A stretch of DNA of 64,000 nucleotides, from NCBI GenBank assembly GCA_016946835.1, contig JACVTC010000092.1:547001-611000 (forward strand), read 5' to 3'. The notes beneath the pieces were generated by a model. The model saw only the letters and a list, made by a program, of their open reading frames with translations. It was not told the origin of the DNA and did not search any database. The DNA comes from Neocallimastix lanati (nom. inval.) (taxonomy: Eukaryota > Neocallimastigomycota > Neocallimastigomycetes > Neocallimastigales > Neocallimastigaceae). The translations under genes were made by a program, and so were the position numbers. Positions 9,699 to 21,700 of this stretch are shown here, piece after piece. The first letter of the stretch is position 1. Every line of letters begins with the position of its first letter.

Positions 9699-12600
9699 AT
9701 GGAATCCAATAGTAATAACGCCCAAATTCCAAGTGAAGTTGAATCCTCAAAGCTTATAACAGCTTTAACAGAATTTATTCCTACCTTCTTTTCCGCCAAC
9801 GGAGTGTTATCCAAAGACTTAGCTGATAACAACAAACTTAACGTTAATGAGCTCCTGGAACAGAGTGAATTGTTTTTTAAAAAACATCCCAACTCTTTTT
9901 CCACGGACGACTTAAAAATTTCTTATGTTATCAGCATGTTACATGGACCTCCAAAGAAATGGGGACTTTCATTGAAGGCTGATGGGACTTTAAATTCGTT
10001 AAGCTATGACACCTTTAAAGATATTTTGATAAGCAATTTTGGGGATACTAAAGAACAGAAGGATGTTCTTATTGAACAACTTCTAAACTTAAAACAACTT
10101 CATTTAGGAAGAGCCGCATTATATACTATTGAATTTCGAAGGTTAGCTGGACGTATTGGATGGCCGGACGATGTATTCATTGACCTAATCAAAAGAGGTC
10201 TTCTTGAGGATGTTAAAACAGAGTTCAATAAATTAGACAAACCTAAAAGTTTATTTGAGGCAACAAATTCTATTATCAATATTGATAGAAAATGTTTACT
10301 TAAGCAAAAAGTTAAGACCAATGACTACAAGCCAAAGAGTAGTAAATCTTTCAAACGAAAAAGAAACGAAACTAACATGACCGAAAACAAATTTAAACGC
10401 AATAAGCACCATAAGGGACGAGACAATGGAAGTATTTTATCAGCAAATTACACCCCAAGTCATAATAATAAAATGACTACAACTTTCTTGTTAACCGTTA
10501 ATAACAAAAAGATTAAAACCAGAATCCTTATTGACTCGGGCTCTGCTAGAAGTTATCTCTGCAAAAGCTTCGTAACAGCAAACAAAATTCCTTATTCAAA
10601 CCTCTCAAATACGATCAATGTAAAACTTCCTAATGAAAAGAATATGGCTATAAAACAAGTTACAAAACGTCTTAAGCTTACTTTCATGGACCATACGGAA
10701 ACATTTGAATTCTTTATAGCCAATTTACAACTTCAAGATGTATCTGCAATCCTTGGAAGAGATTGGTTAAGCCTTCATTCACCTTACATTGATTACAAAA
10801 ATAATAAAATTTACTTCTTGGAAAGCTACTGTAAAAACCATTGCCCTTCTGCTAAGGGTAATAGGTTTGTTTTCCATTCATCAGATATTACTGCTTCTCT
10901 CTTACCCAATAATGAACAGAAGGAAGAAATTCCTCTTGACTCAATAATTCCAGATTCCATACCTGAAGACGAACTTAGCGATATGAACATTTGCGCTGCT
11001 TTAGTTCACAATAGTAAAATTAAGAATACCAAAAGAAATAAAAAAATAATTAAAAAATATTATTATGACCTTTGTATTGTATTTGAAAAGAAAGAAGCTG
11101 ATAAACTCCCTCCACACCGTGTTTATGATATATCCATTGATTTAGTTCCCGGTGCTCAACTTTATTTTGGACCAATTTATTCGTTGACTGTTGAAGAAAA
11201 GAAGGCACTTCGTGAATACATTAAGGAAAACCTTGCTAAAGGATTCATTAGAAAATCAAAATCTCCTGCTGGTGCCCCGGTGCTATTTGTTAGAAAACGT
11301 GACGGTTCTCTTAGACTTTGTGTTGACTATAGAAAGCTCAATTCTATCACCATTAGAAACAGTTATCCAATTCCTAGGATATCTGATTTGATAGAATCAT
11401 TTAAAGGTGCTATTATTTTCTCTCGGCTTGACTTAAGATCTGCCTATAACTTAGTTCGTGTCAAGAAAGGCCATGAATACCTTACTGCTTTTCGTACTCC
11501 TTTTGGTCATTTTGAATACCGTGTAATGCCTTTTGGTTTACGTAATGCACCTTCGGTTTTTCAACGCTTTATCCAAGACATTTTTTCTGATGATATTGGC
11601 TTGTTTCTCTTTGTCTACTTAGATGACATTATAATATATTCGAAAAACCTTACTGAACATATTAAACATGTTCATCATGTCCTTTCCTTGTTAGTCAAAA
11701 ATGGTCTCTATGTAAAACTAGAAAAATGTGAATTTCACATTCCTGAAACTACTTTTTTAGGGTTTGTTGTATCAATAAATGGCCTTTCTATGGATAAAAA
11801 CAAAGTAAAATCAATTCTTGAATGGCCTACTCCAAAAAACATGAATGAACTTCAAAGTTTCCTCGGACTCTGTAACTACTATAGGAAATTCATAAAGAAT
11901 TTCGCCATAATTATGGAACCCTTAAGAATACTCCTCAAGAAGAATAACGAGTTCAAATGGAATGATGATGCTGAGAATGCCTTCAAAAAATTAAAACTTG
12001 CTTTTACCACAGACGAAATCCTTATCTACCCCGATCCAGATAAGGAATTCACTGTTGAAACTATGCCAGTGATTTTGCTGTGGGTTGCATTCTTTCTCAA
12101 ATCAGTGACAAGGATAACGAACTTCACCCTGTCGCTTTTCATTCTAGGTCTTTGTCATCTTCTGAATTAAATTATACAATATATGACAAGGAACTACTCG
12201 CTATTATCACCGCTTTTGAAACCTGGCGTCACCACCTTGAAGGGGCTAAGTTTCCTGTTCAAATCATTACCGATCACAGGAATTTATTATATTTTAAAAA
12301 GCCTCAACATTTAAACCAACGCCAGATAAGATGGAGCCTCTTTCTTTCTAAGTTTGACTTTAGGATTTCGTTCAGACCTGGATCAAGGAGTAGTGAACCA
12401 GATTCGTCGTCGAGACGTCCGGATTATAATTCCGTGGTTTCCCTCCACAACAAAGACCGTCCTTTATTGGATGATAATGCCTTATGTTGTGCAAACACTG
12501 ATAATATTAGTAGTTTGATTGATGCCCAAACAGCTGACACATATTGCAAATCTATTTTAGAAAAGATTAAAACTAAGTCAAACACAGTTAAAAGTTCTTT

Positions 12601-13732
12601 ATTTTCTTTAAATGAAGGGGTCTTACATTTCCAAAACAGAATCATCGTCCCATCCACTTTAAGAGCAAGAATTTTGAAATCTTTTCATGACTCACCCACC
12701 AACGGACACCAAGGTATTGACAAAACTCTTGATAAAATCAAGAGATACTACTGGTGGCCTAATATGAAGAAAGATATTCATAATTATGTACTTTCTTGTT
12801 CAACTTGTGCTAGGTGTAAAATTCGTAGACATAAACCCTACGGAAAAATTCAACCGTTGCCTGTTCCCAATAAACCATGGGAAATTATTGGGGTTGATTT
12901 TATAGTTTCGTTACCTAGTTCACAAGATTGCACATGTATTATGGTGGTTTCGGATCACTTAACAAAGATGATCCATTTAGTTCCTTGCTCCGACGTCCCT
13001 TCCGCTGACCTGACCGCCAAGATGCTCCTTTACAACGTTTTTCGGTATCATGGATTCCCTAAAATCATTGTCTCTGATCATGGCTCCCAGTTCTCTTCTG
13101 AATTTTGGACCTCACTCTGCTCAGCTCTAAATACTAAGCCAAGACTCGCTACTGCTCATCACCAACAAACAAATGGTCAAGTCGAAAGGGCTAATTCCGT
13201 AATCGAACAATATTTACGATGCTACTGTTCTACTGCCCAAAATGAATGGTGCTTTTATCTACCTCTTTGTGAAATGGCTTATAACAACTCATTTCACAAA
13301 TCTATAAACATGTCGCCTTTCTGTGCAAATTATGGTTTTAATCCAGTATGCAATATTGACTCTCCTCCTGTTCTTTTAAAATATAATGCCTCTGTACTTA
13401 CTAGGGATTGGTCTGCCCATTTTGATGCCCTTAAAAAGCACCTTATCAAAGCTAAAGAAGATTTCAAAAAGTTTGGTGACTCTAGGAAAGCTTCTGGTCC
13501 TACTTTCCATGTTAACGACATGGTTTGGTTGAAAAGGTATTACTTCTCCAATGAACCTGCAAAAAAGCTTTCTAACCAGTATCTTGGACCCTTTAAGGTC
13601 ATAGAAGTGAGGGAAAGAATGAACTACCGGATTGAATTACCAGAAAATCTTCATTTACACCCGGTATTTCATATCTCGCAGTTGGAGCCTTATACTGAAA
13701 GAGACATAGGATTAAAGGAACCATCACCATAA
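9699..13732 (+). pseudogene. gag-pol: Gag-Pol coding region of element B (nearly whole)
   Basis: Starts at ATG 9699 (MESNSNNAQIPSEVESS). Gag covers roughly the first 240 residues and ends in a basic stretch (KSFKRKRNE) without a CCHC knuckle. Aspartic protease has LIDSGS near 10530. Reverse transcriptase has the chromoviral wording LDLRSAYNLVRV and YLDD near 11617. RNase H follows. Integrase has the zinc finger HDSPTNGHQGIDKT...CSTCARC (12690-12820), then VDFIVS, SDHGSQF and HHQQTNGQVER, and a GPF module, ending HPVFHISQLEPY. Gag and pol are in one reading unit, as in Tf1. The region carries about one break and is otherwise open. The short tail after LEPY leaves no room for a chromodomain. 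Confidence 0.88.
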
Positions 13733-13741
13733 AGGGAGCAA

Positions 13742-14740
13742 TGTAAGAATCTATAATTATTTTTAACAAAATAATTATATTTTCTTAGTTAGGTTATAAT
13801 TAATATAACTTTTATTTAACTCATATTTCATTTATACAATTAATTATAATTAATAATGTATTTAATTATATATTAAAATTTTATTTAGTTTAATATTAAA
13901 AATTTATTTAATCAAATAATTTTTATACATTTAAAATAATATTAAATTTATTTAATTATTCACTTAATTATTAAATTTATTAGTTTTAGTTTTCTCTCAC
14001 TTATTAAATCATAAACTAAAACACTATTCTGTATTTTATCATGTATTCTGTATTCTATCATGTATTCTGTATTGTATTAATCATGTATTTTATTATTAAT
14101 GTATTGTTTTATATTTTTTATGTAAAGTTCTATAAAATAGAACTAAATAGATTAAATTTTAAATTTTATGATCGAAATAATTTTCATTATTTTATTCTTT
14201 TATTTTCGATCATTATATTAGATTAAGTAATCGGTTAATTAAGGTTTTTCCAATTACTTCTTAAAAGTAATCGGTTTTACTTAATTAACGCGACGATCGA
14301 TATGGATAGAATATCGATCAAAAAACTTATCTAGGTTTTTCTTCTAGTCTTTTCCTAGATAAGAGATTTGTTAAGATTAGAACCCCTTTTGATTTTAACC
14401 TTATTTTGACAAAAAAGTATAAATAAGGCTCTTGAGTTCTCTTTGAGAAATCAAGAGTTATTATTATAACAATTATAATATAATAATAATAACAATAAGT
14501 TTTAACATTTAAAATTTTTAATAAATAATAAAACAAATTATTTTAATAAAATAAATTTTATAATTAAAACTTTTCCTTATCAATTTTAGTGTTTCGTCTA
14601 TTATAATTCGTTATAATAAACTCGATAATTAGAAAGAACCATAGGTAAGTATGATTCTTTTCTAAACCTTTAATATTAGCAGTTAGAGCTAATATTAATG
14701 ATTAATAATTTAATTATAATATTTTAATTAAATTATTACA
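13742..14740 (+). repeat. 3' LTR of element B
   Basis: 999 bp, preceded by the polypurine tract AAAGGGAGCAA and nearly identical to the 5' LTR at a constant offset of 6199 bases. Ends TTATTACA and is followed by GGTG. Confidence 0.93.
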
Positions 14741-14744
14741 GGTG

Positions 14745-14891
14745 TGTTAGAAATTGAAATAAAAATTCTTTTATATCAATTTCTATTCTACAATTTTATA
14801 TTAATAATATTATTATTAACTAAAATTGAGAAATTTAAATTTGTTTTATTAAAATAAATCGAGTTTATTATAAGAAAATTTAAATAAATTT

Positions 14892-14931
<40 letters not shown>

Positions 14932-15639
14932 AAATAATAAATAAAATTTATTTTAAGATTAAAAAAGAATAAATTTGTTGTTATTAATTTATAAAATTTT
15001 ATTGTTATTATTATTTTTCTTATAATAATAACTCTTAATTTCTAAAGGAACTTAAGAGTCTCTATTTATACTTTTTCAAAATTTTAAATTAAATATTGTC
15101 TAATCTTAACAAATTTCTTATTTAGGAAAAGATTAGAAGAAAAACCTAAATAAGTTTCGATTAATATTCTAAACATATTAATCATCGGATCATTAAGTAA
15201 AACCGATACCAATCAGTATTCGGGAAAACCTTAAAGATCGATTTTCTAATTATTTTTATAATAAATAATTTTAATTAAATGTCCAAAATAATAAATAAAA
15301 AAAAATTAAAAATTGAAAAAATTTGTCCAAATTTAGAAAAAATTTTTTGTTATGAAAAAATTTAAATAATTTTTGATTATGTCTAAACATTTAAATAATA
15401 ATTATAACGAATAAATATTAACTAATATTAATAAAATTTTTAATTATTAAGTTTAACTAATAATTGGTTAACTACTCCTAATTTTTAAATAATTTTACAT
15501 GTAATAGTTATAGTACATTGTTACAAAATAAATAATGATAATGTAAAAATAATGTATTTCTAATTATTAAGTATTTAATATATTAATACATAATAAGAAA
15601 TAATAATTAAAATTTAAAAATTTATTATTATTTCTTACA
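14745..15639 (-). repeat. Inverted solo LTR M (B-like family)
   Basis: Read on the minus strand it starts TGTAAGAAATAATAAT and ends TTTCTAACA. The core matches B-type LTRs in reverse: ACCGAT...TTAAGTAAAACC, the AAGAAAAACCTAAATAAG block, and GACTCTTAAG...CTTAAGAGT..TTATTATAAG. A T run lies near 14889-14924. Four bases (GGTG) separate it from B. It is older than B judging by divergence. No internal sequence, so a solo LTR. Confidence 0.68.
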
Positions 15640-15642
15640 TGG

Positions 15643-16652
15643 TGGTAAAGAATGAATTAATAACCTTTATTTTATTATTAATAATTCTTTACTAAATTGT
15701 ACTTTCCTATATTCTTGATAACCTAAACTTAATAATAAAATTTAATTTATTTTGATATAAATTAATTTTAACTTGTAAATAATGTAAATAAATTTTAATT
15801 AATTACTTTATTGTTATATTATTAAAAATATGTATATTAAAATACAATTGTAAATATTAAAATTATACTTTTAAAATACTAAATTATTAAAAACTATTAA
15901 TTAAATATTATTATAAAAATTATTATAAAATTATTAAAATTATTAATTAAATATTATTATAAAAATTATTATAAATTATTAATATTATAAAATTATTAAA
16001 ATTATTAAATATTATTATAAAAATTTATTTATTATAACTATTAAATATTATTATAAAATTATTAAGATTATTAATTAAATTTATTATTAAAAATTATTAT
16101 TAAAAATTATTACTTATTATAAAAATTATTATTTAAATATTATCAAATTTATTAATTAAATATTATAAAAATTTTATTTTATTTTGAAAATAATTACAAG
16201 TATTATTTAAAATAATTAAAGATTATTAAATTTATTATATTAATCTTTAAAAACAATTTATTTAACTTAAAAATATCAAAGAAAATAGTAAAAACTATTT
16301 TCTATATATTTATTTTATAATTATTTTTAATTAAATTATATTTGAATATTATATTATTATATTTATAAAAATTAAAACAAAAATGAATTATTGATATAAA
16401 ATTAATTCAATAATTCTATAAAATTACTTAAATTATAAACAAATAATTATACCTTAAATTCAAAAAAAATTATAAATATTGTAAATATTTCTTAAAAATT
16501 AAATATGTGTACTTTAAATAATAAAATTTTATATTAATAAATAATAAACACTTTTAATAAAAAAAAAATTTTCTTTGTTAAAATCAAAGCAGGGTAATAC
16601 CCGTCCCCCCCTGCTTGATTTTAAATCAATAAGAATCACCCCGAGTCTACCA
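15643..16652 (+). repeat. LTR L, left copy
   Basis: 1010 bp from TGGTAAAGAATG to GAGTCTACCA. A near-identical copy (a dozen or so differences) lies at 30407-31415 in the same direction. The first 50 bp form a hairpin (GTAAAGAAT with ATTCTTTAC, 15645-15692). Just before the 3' end is a strong hairpin, AAAATCAAAGCAGGG (16580-16594) with CCCTGC TTGATTTT (16609-16622). TATA-like AATTATAAATATTG lies near 16467. The flanks ATGG (left) and ATGT (right of the other copy) differ by one base, so the two may be the ends of one element that later received C/D and E, or two separate solo LTRs. Confidence 0.78.
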
Positions 16653-16656
16653 TTGG

Positions 16657-17300
16657 TGTGTAAGAATCTATAATTATTTGTTAGCAAATAATTATATTTT
16701 CTTAGTTTGTCAAGGATTTGATACAAATTAATTTATATTTAATACTACAAAAATAACAATTTAATTATAAATATAATTTGTACTCCTTAAATCCTTGTAC
16801 CGTTCATAACCAAATTAATATTGTATTACATATTAATTAATATTATCCCTTTTATACATTATTGAACCCCTAATATATTAATTGATTAATATTGTATTAC
16901 ATATTAATTAATATTATCCCTTTTTATATTAATTAATATAATTGAATATTATTTATAAAAATTGTTTTTTTATTAATTATATTATTTTATATATTTTTAT
17001 TATCTTATATTATATATGTATTATTCTATTACTTTATATATTAAAATTATATTTTATATTGTTATCTTTAAATTAGTATTTATTAAAATATATTATTAAA
17101 TATTTTATATTGTTTTTCAAAAATATAAAAGAACTAAAAATATTCTTTTTTAAATCTTTGTAAGACTATTATTTACAAATAATCTAATAACTTTATAATA
17201 AAGCATATTAAATAAAAATATAGTTAATTAAAAGTTTAATAATAAAATAATATTTTATATTTGAATAAATCAATTTATAAAATAAAATAATATCAAAAGG
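16657..17300 (+). repeat. 5' LTR of element C (B-type start)
   Basis: Starts TGTGTAAGAATCTATAATTA like B, with the edge hairpin (TATAATTATTTG with CAAATAATTATA). Two 40-bp near-copies (ATTAATATTGTATTACATATTAATTAATATTATCCC) lie at about 16815-16920. TATA-like AAATATAAAAG is at 17122. The right end is set by the self-priming site; no second copy exists to confirm it. Confidence 0.68.
17180..17191 (+). promoter_or_regulatory. Self-primer segment in the LTR of C
   Basis: TAATCTAATAAC lies about 55 bases after the TATA-like box and is the exact reverse complement of GTTATTAGATTA at 17301-17312, just past the LTR. Same arrangement as in B and G. Confidence 0.68.
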
Positions 17301-17345
17301 TTATTAGATTAAAGGCTTCCAACCAAGTTTATCCTTTAATCTAAG
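17301..17345 (+). other. Self-priming site of C inside a perfect hairpin
   Basis: GTTATTAGATTA (17301-17312) pairs with 17180-17191. It overlaps the left arm of a separate perfect 12-bp stem: TTAGATTAAAGG (about 17304-17315) with CCTTTAATCTAA (about 17333-17344), 17-base loop. The two pairings compete. In Tf1-type elements a structured primer region is known to matter for priming. Confidence 0.68.
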
Positions 17346-17392
17346 TACCAACTTAACAATAATCTTACCGCTATTTTAGAAACTTCCTTGGA

Positions 17393-18616
17393 ATGCCTAA
17401 AATTGGCCTAAGACGCTCGGGAATGTATTCAGCTAGATCGGATGAAGAAATGGATATGAATAAAGAAGACTCAGTACAACAATTGCGATCCGAAGCCACT
17501 CAAGCTTGTACCACCTTAGCAGAAGGTGTTCAACAGTTAAGAAATGATACCTCACAAGCTTGTAATAGTATAGTTTCTGGGGTGAATGAAAACTTCGTTT
17601 CCAAAGAAGACTTACAAAATTACCATCAAGAGGTAATGAAACAATTCGGAGCTTATGATAAAATGAATAATGAAATATTGGCCTCTTTAGAATCTTTGAA
17701 AAAGGCTACCCTCTACTTTAAGCATGAATTATGTAATAAAACTCAAGTAGAAAATACTTCTTCTGGTGCTACCTCGTCGATACCGTTGACATCTGGAAAT
17801 CCTACGATAAACTTCCATTCTGTTTTCGATGATAATATCTCAACTACTACAAGATATGACAATGATCATGATGTTATCATGCAATCTGCTTACCCTATTA
17901 ATATTCCTCAAGTTCCCGATCCAGGTTTGTTTTCAGGTGATGTTTCTGAAACCGAACTTTTCTGTCAACTGTGTGGGGACACATTTAAAACCTATCCATG
18001 TAAGTCTTGGCCTGAAGATTCGAAAATCAACTTTGTGCAATCAAGATTAAGAGAAGCTGCTAGAAGTTGGTACCAAACAAAATATTCCAGTAGTCCTCCT
18101 GCTTCCCTAGAGGCTCTTCTTAATGAATTAAAAGAAGCATTTCCTGATGTTGTCAGCAAAAAGTTAAAGAAAATTAATTTAATAAATCTTAAACATTCTT
18201 ATGGTAATATTAAGGACTATATCGATTCTTTCCGTAAATTAACAGCTGATCTTGGTTGGCCTGAAGAACCATTAGTATTATTTTTCTATAATGGTCTTCA
18301 TCCAAAATTTAAAGAAGAAATTAATAAAATGGAGAAGTTTCCAGAGAAAATAGAAGAAATTACAACAAAGTGCATATTGTTTGAATCTTCTCAAGAAACT
18401 AAATTAAAGAAAAATCAATTAACCAGCAATAAAAATTATAAGAGAAAGAACTCTCATTCTTATCCCAATAGTGAAAACAAGAATAAGAATAATAACAATT
18501 ATTACAATCATAGTAAAAATAATAACTTCCATAATAATAAATCTAAGGTTAATTCCAGTTACAACAACCGAGAAAATTATGTTACCGAAGTCCAAAAAAT
18601 TAACTCAAAAAACTAG
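17393..18616 (+). CDS. gag: Element C Gag
   Basis: A 407-residue Gag. The N-terminal third has two near-repeats, VQQLRSEATQACTTLAEG and VQQLRNDTSQACNSIVSG, which look like a duplicated helix. The centre (about 185-340) is the retrotransposon Gag capsid-like domain (FSGDVSETELFCQLCGDTFKTYP..., AARSWYQTKYSSSPPASLEALLNELKEAFPD). The C-terminus is basic and Asn-rich (RKNSHSYPNSENKNKNNNNY) with no CCHC knuckle. It ends at a stop that overlaps a slippery heptamer and is followed by a hairpin, so Pol is likely made by -1 recoding. The frame is open throughout. Confidence 0.85.
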   Translation: MPKIGLRRSGMYSARSDEEMDMNKEDSVQQLRSEATQACTTLAEGVQQLRNDTSQACNSIVSGVNENFVSKEDLQNYHQEVMKQFGAYDKMNNEILASLESLKKATLYFKHELCNKTQVENTSSGATSSIPLTSGNPTINFHSVFDDNISTTTRYDNDHDVIMQSAYPINIPQVPDPGLFSGDVSETELFCQLCGDTFKTYPCKSWPEDSKINFVQSRLREAARSWYQTKYSSSPPASLEALLNELKEAFPDVVSKKLKKINLINLKHSYGNIKDYIDSFRKLTADLGWPEEPLVLFFYNGLHPKFKEEINKMEKFPEKIEEITTKCILFESSQETKLKKNQLTSNKNYKRKNSHSYPNSENKNKNNNNYYNHSKNNNFHNNKSKVNSSYNNRENYVTEVQKINSKN

Positions 18617-18639
18617 ATAATGGACTTCCCAAGAAGTCC
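18607..18639 (+). promoter_or_regulatory. -1 recoding signal at the gag-pol junction of C
   Basis: Slippery heptamer A AAA AAC (18607-18613) ends directly at the gag stop. Six to nine bases later comes the hairpin GGACTT (18622-18627) / AAGTCC (18634-18639). The -1 frame is open from here into pol. A AAA AAC is a known retroviral slippery heptamer (MMTV gag-pro). Same layout as E, F, H and J. Confidence 0.78.
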
Positions 18640-18705
18640 TCTCCGATTAAAACTATTCAATATAATTATCCAACTTTAAACCCTCCTCTTCCTAATTCTT
18701 TCTTT

Positions 18706-21700
18706 TTGTTTAAATCATTTATCCCAACAATAAACAAAAGGAACAAATACATTAAATTACAAACCAAATCAATGTTAGATTGTGGTTCTTACTGCAATTT
18801 TATTTCTACCAATTTAATCTCTCGGTTAAATCTTGTACCTCAAAAACTAAATAATAAAATATATATAAAAGGTATTAGTGGTGATACAGATTCCATTAAT
18901 GAATTTGTGTCTTTAAATTTTCAACTAAAAATCAAAATTAACAATACGTTTCATTTAATCAAATTTAAAGAAAAATTCCTTGTGTCAAAACATATTCCAG
19001 TGGATTTACTTCTTGGAAATCAATTTATGAAAAACTATAAAATACATTTTAGTTATGATAATCATTATCTTTACTCTACTTTTAAAATCTCAAAATTTAA
19101 ATCAAGAATTATAAAGAATTTTAAACAAAATGCGAATTCAATTAATTTTTATGACGGATTACCCTATAATTACAACTTTTTAATCTATTCTTTTCTTTCA
19201 AATAAGGTATCAGAGGATTCTGAAGAACCTGATATCGAACGTATTCCTGAACAGTATAAAGACCTTGCAATAGTCTTCAGTAAAAAGGAAGCAGTTAAGC
19301 TTCCTCCCCATCGTTTAACGGACTGTGAGATCAATCTTCAACCAGGTGCTACTTTACATTATGGACCAATCTACCCGCTTACATTGGAAGAATCAGAAGT
19401 TTTAAAAGATTACATAAAGGAAAACGAAAAGAAAGGATTTATTAGAGAATCTCACTCCCCAGCCGGCTATCCTGTTCTCTTTCAAAAAAAGAGTGATGGT
19501 TCTCTCCGACTCTGCGTTGACTACAAACGTTTAAATGCGGTTACTATTAGAAATTCCTATCCTTTACCGCTCATCAACGACATTATTGAACGAGTCAAAG
19601 GAGCCAAGTACTTTACTAAATTAGACTTGCGCTCCGCATATAATTTAATTCGTATAAAGGAAGGCGATGAATATAAAACAGCTTTCCGTACTAAGTATGG
19701 ACATTACGAATATTTAGTAATGCCATTTGGTCTTAAAAATGCACCTGCAATCTTCCAATCTTTTATTAACTCTGTCCTTCGTCCATTCTTAGAGAAATCG
19801 GTAATACTCTACCTAGATGACATTCTAATTTATTCTAATTCGTTAGATGATCATAGTTACATAAGTAAAAGTAATGAAGTAGCCGAAGAAGACTTAGCAA
19901 TGGTGGATGCAAGTGTTGACGGAGTACTAGGAAAACTTTTAATTGATTCTTGTAGTAACCTAAGCATCGTTACTAAGCAGTATTTTGATAAATTACCTGG
20001 TGAATATGAAACAGTTGGAAAAAGTCGTGGAAGAATCCAACTAGCAACACAAGATGAAGAATACTCGGAAGGAATTATTGTTCGATTACCAGTAAAAATT
20101 AATAATTATGAATTTAATGCGGACTTTAGAATTATTGAGAAAGAAGACTCTTTTTATGATATGTTAATAAACTTTAAAACTCAAATCGATCATTGTTTAT
20201 TTATTCATCCAACCTTAAACAGTCTATGTAAACTTTTGTCAGAAAGTGAATACGAAGAAATAGCTAAAATAAATAATCAATATTATGATGAAGAAAGTAT
20301 AATCTGCACTATTAGAAAAGTTAAAGAAACGAATAATGAAAAGGAAATTATAAAGGAATTAACTCCAATGGAATTTATTGAGAGTGATGAATTTTTAAGT
20401 ACCTTAAATAAAGATTATAAAGAACAAATTATTAAAATTCTCAAAGAAATGATTGACATAGTTGCCACTTCAACTGAAGAACTAACTCTTTCTAAACTTT
20501 CACCACATAAGATCCGTTTAAAAGCTAATGCAAAGCCAGTAAAATTAAGAAGTTATAGGTTAACTAAATTAAAATCAGATATCTTAAAAGAAGAACTTAC
20601 AAAGCTTATTAAGAAAGGATTGATAGAACTATCCTGTTCAGAATGGTCATCTCCAGTAGTACTTATTCTAAAACACAATGGAAAGTGGCGCTTGTGTATT
20701 GACTACCGAAAAGTCAATGATATGACAGAAAAAGATTCTTATTCAGTTCCATATATAGATGAAATTTTTGATAGTCTCGGAGGAGCTAAAATATTTACAA
20801 CTCTTGATTTATTTTCGAATTTTCACCAAATCTTAATGGATGAAGAAAGCGTTGAAGTAACCACTTTCACTACTAAGTTTGGAAATTATCAATTTAAGGT
20901 TATGCCTTTTGGACTTACTGGAGCTCCCTCAACCTTCCAAAGAGAAATGAATAAAATTTTATTCCCTTTTATTGGTGAATTTGTTTACGTATTTATTGAT
21001 GATGTTTTGATCTATTCAAAAAGTATCGAAGAACATTTAATTCATATTAAACAAGTATTAGAAGTATTTAAAGAAAACAAGTTAAAAATTAATATTGAAA
21101 AGTGCCATTTTCTTCAAACTGAAGTTGATGTATTAGGTCACAAACTTACTACTAAAGGATTAAGTCCAATGGAAAGTAAAATAACAGCTATTAAGAAGTG
21201 GGAAGCCCCTTCATCACTTCATGAATTAAGATCATTTCTAGGAGCAGTAGGATATTATCGTGACTTTATTCCTAAATATGCTCAAATTACTTCACCTTTA
21301 TGTAAATTATTGAAAAAGAATACTAAATATGAATGGAATAAAGAACAACAAGAAAGCTTTGAATTCCTAAAAGAAAAATTAATCAATGCACCTATTCTAA
21401 AATTTCCGTCATTTGACAAACCTTTTATCATTAGAACTGATGCTTCGTATAATGGAATTGGTGGAGTTCTTTTACAAAAAGAAGAAGAAACCGGTAAGGA
21501 GCATCCAATACACTTTATAAGTAGAAGTTTGAAGAAAGCTGAAAAGAATTATGGTATCACAGAATTGGAAGGAACCGCTTTGTTTTACTGTATGACTAAA
21601 TTTAAATCTTATATTGAAGGAAATCCATTACCTACAACTATTTACATAGATCATAAACCATTAGTTGGTTTATTTAAGAATAAAGAACCTTTGAATGCAA

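Larger units (their letters stand above)
7541..14740 (+). mobile_element. Element B: Tf1/chromovirus-like Ty3/gypsy LTR retrotransposon
   Basis: A near-complete 7.2-kb element with two LTRs of about 1 kb (7541-8541 and 13742-14740), a 1.15-kb leader and a gag-pol region. I saw only two base differences between the LTRs besides a TG at the outer edge, so insertion is very recent. The left flank is GTTG, shared with three upstream junctions; the right flank reads GGTG. It lacks a tRNA-type primer site and instead has a self-priming site. The coding region looks nearly whole, with about one break. No chromodomain was found after the integrase. Confidence 0.93.

Noticed and set aside
7538-14745. 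A clean target duplication for B
   Set aside because: The left flank is GTTG but the right flank reads GGTG; close, yet not identical, so not claimed.
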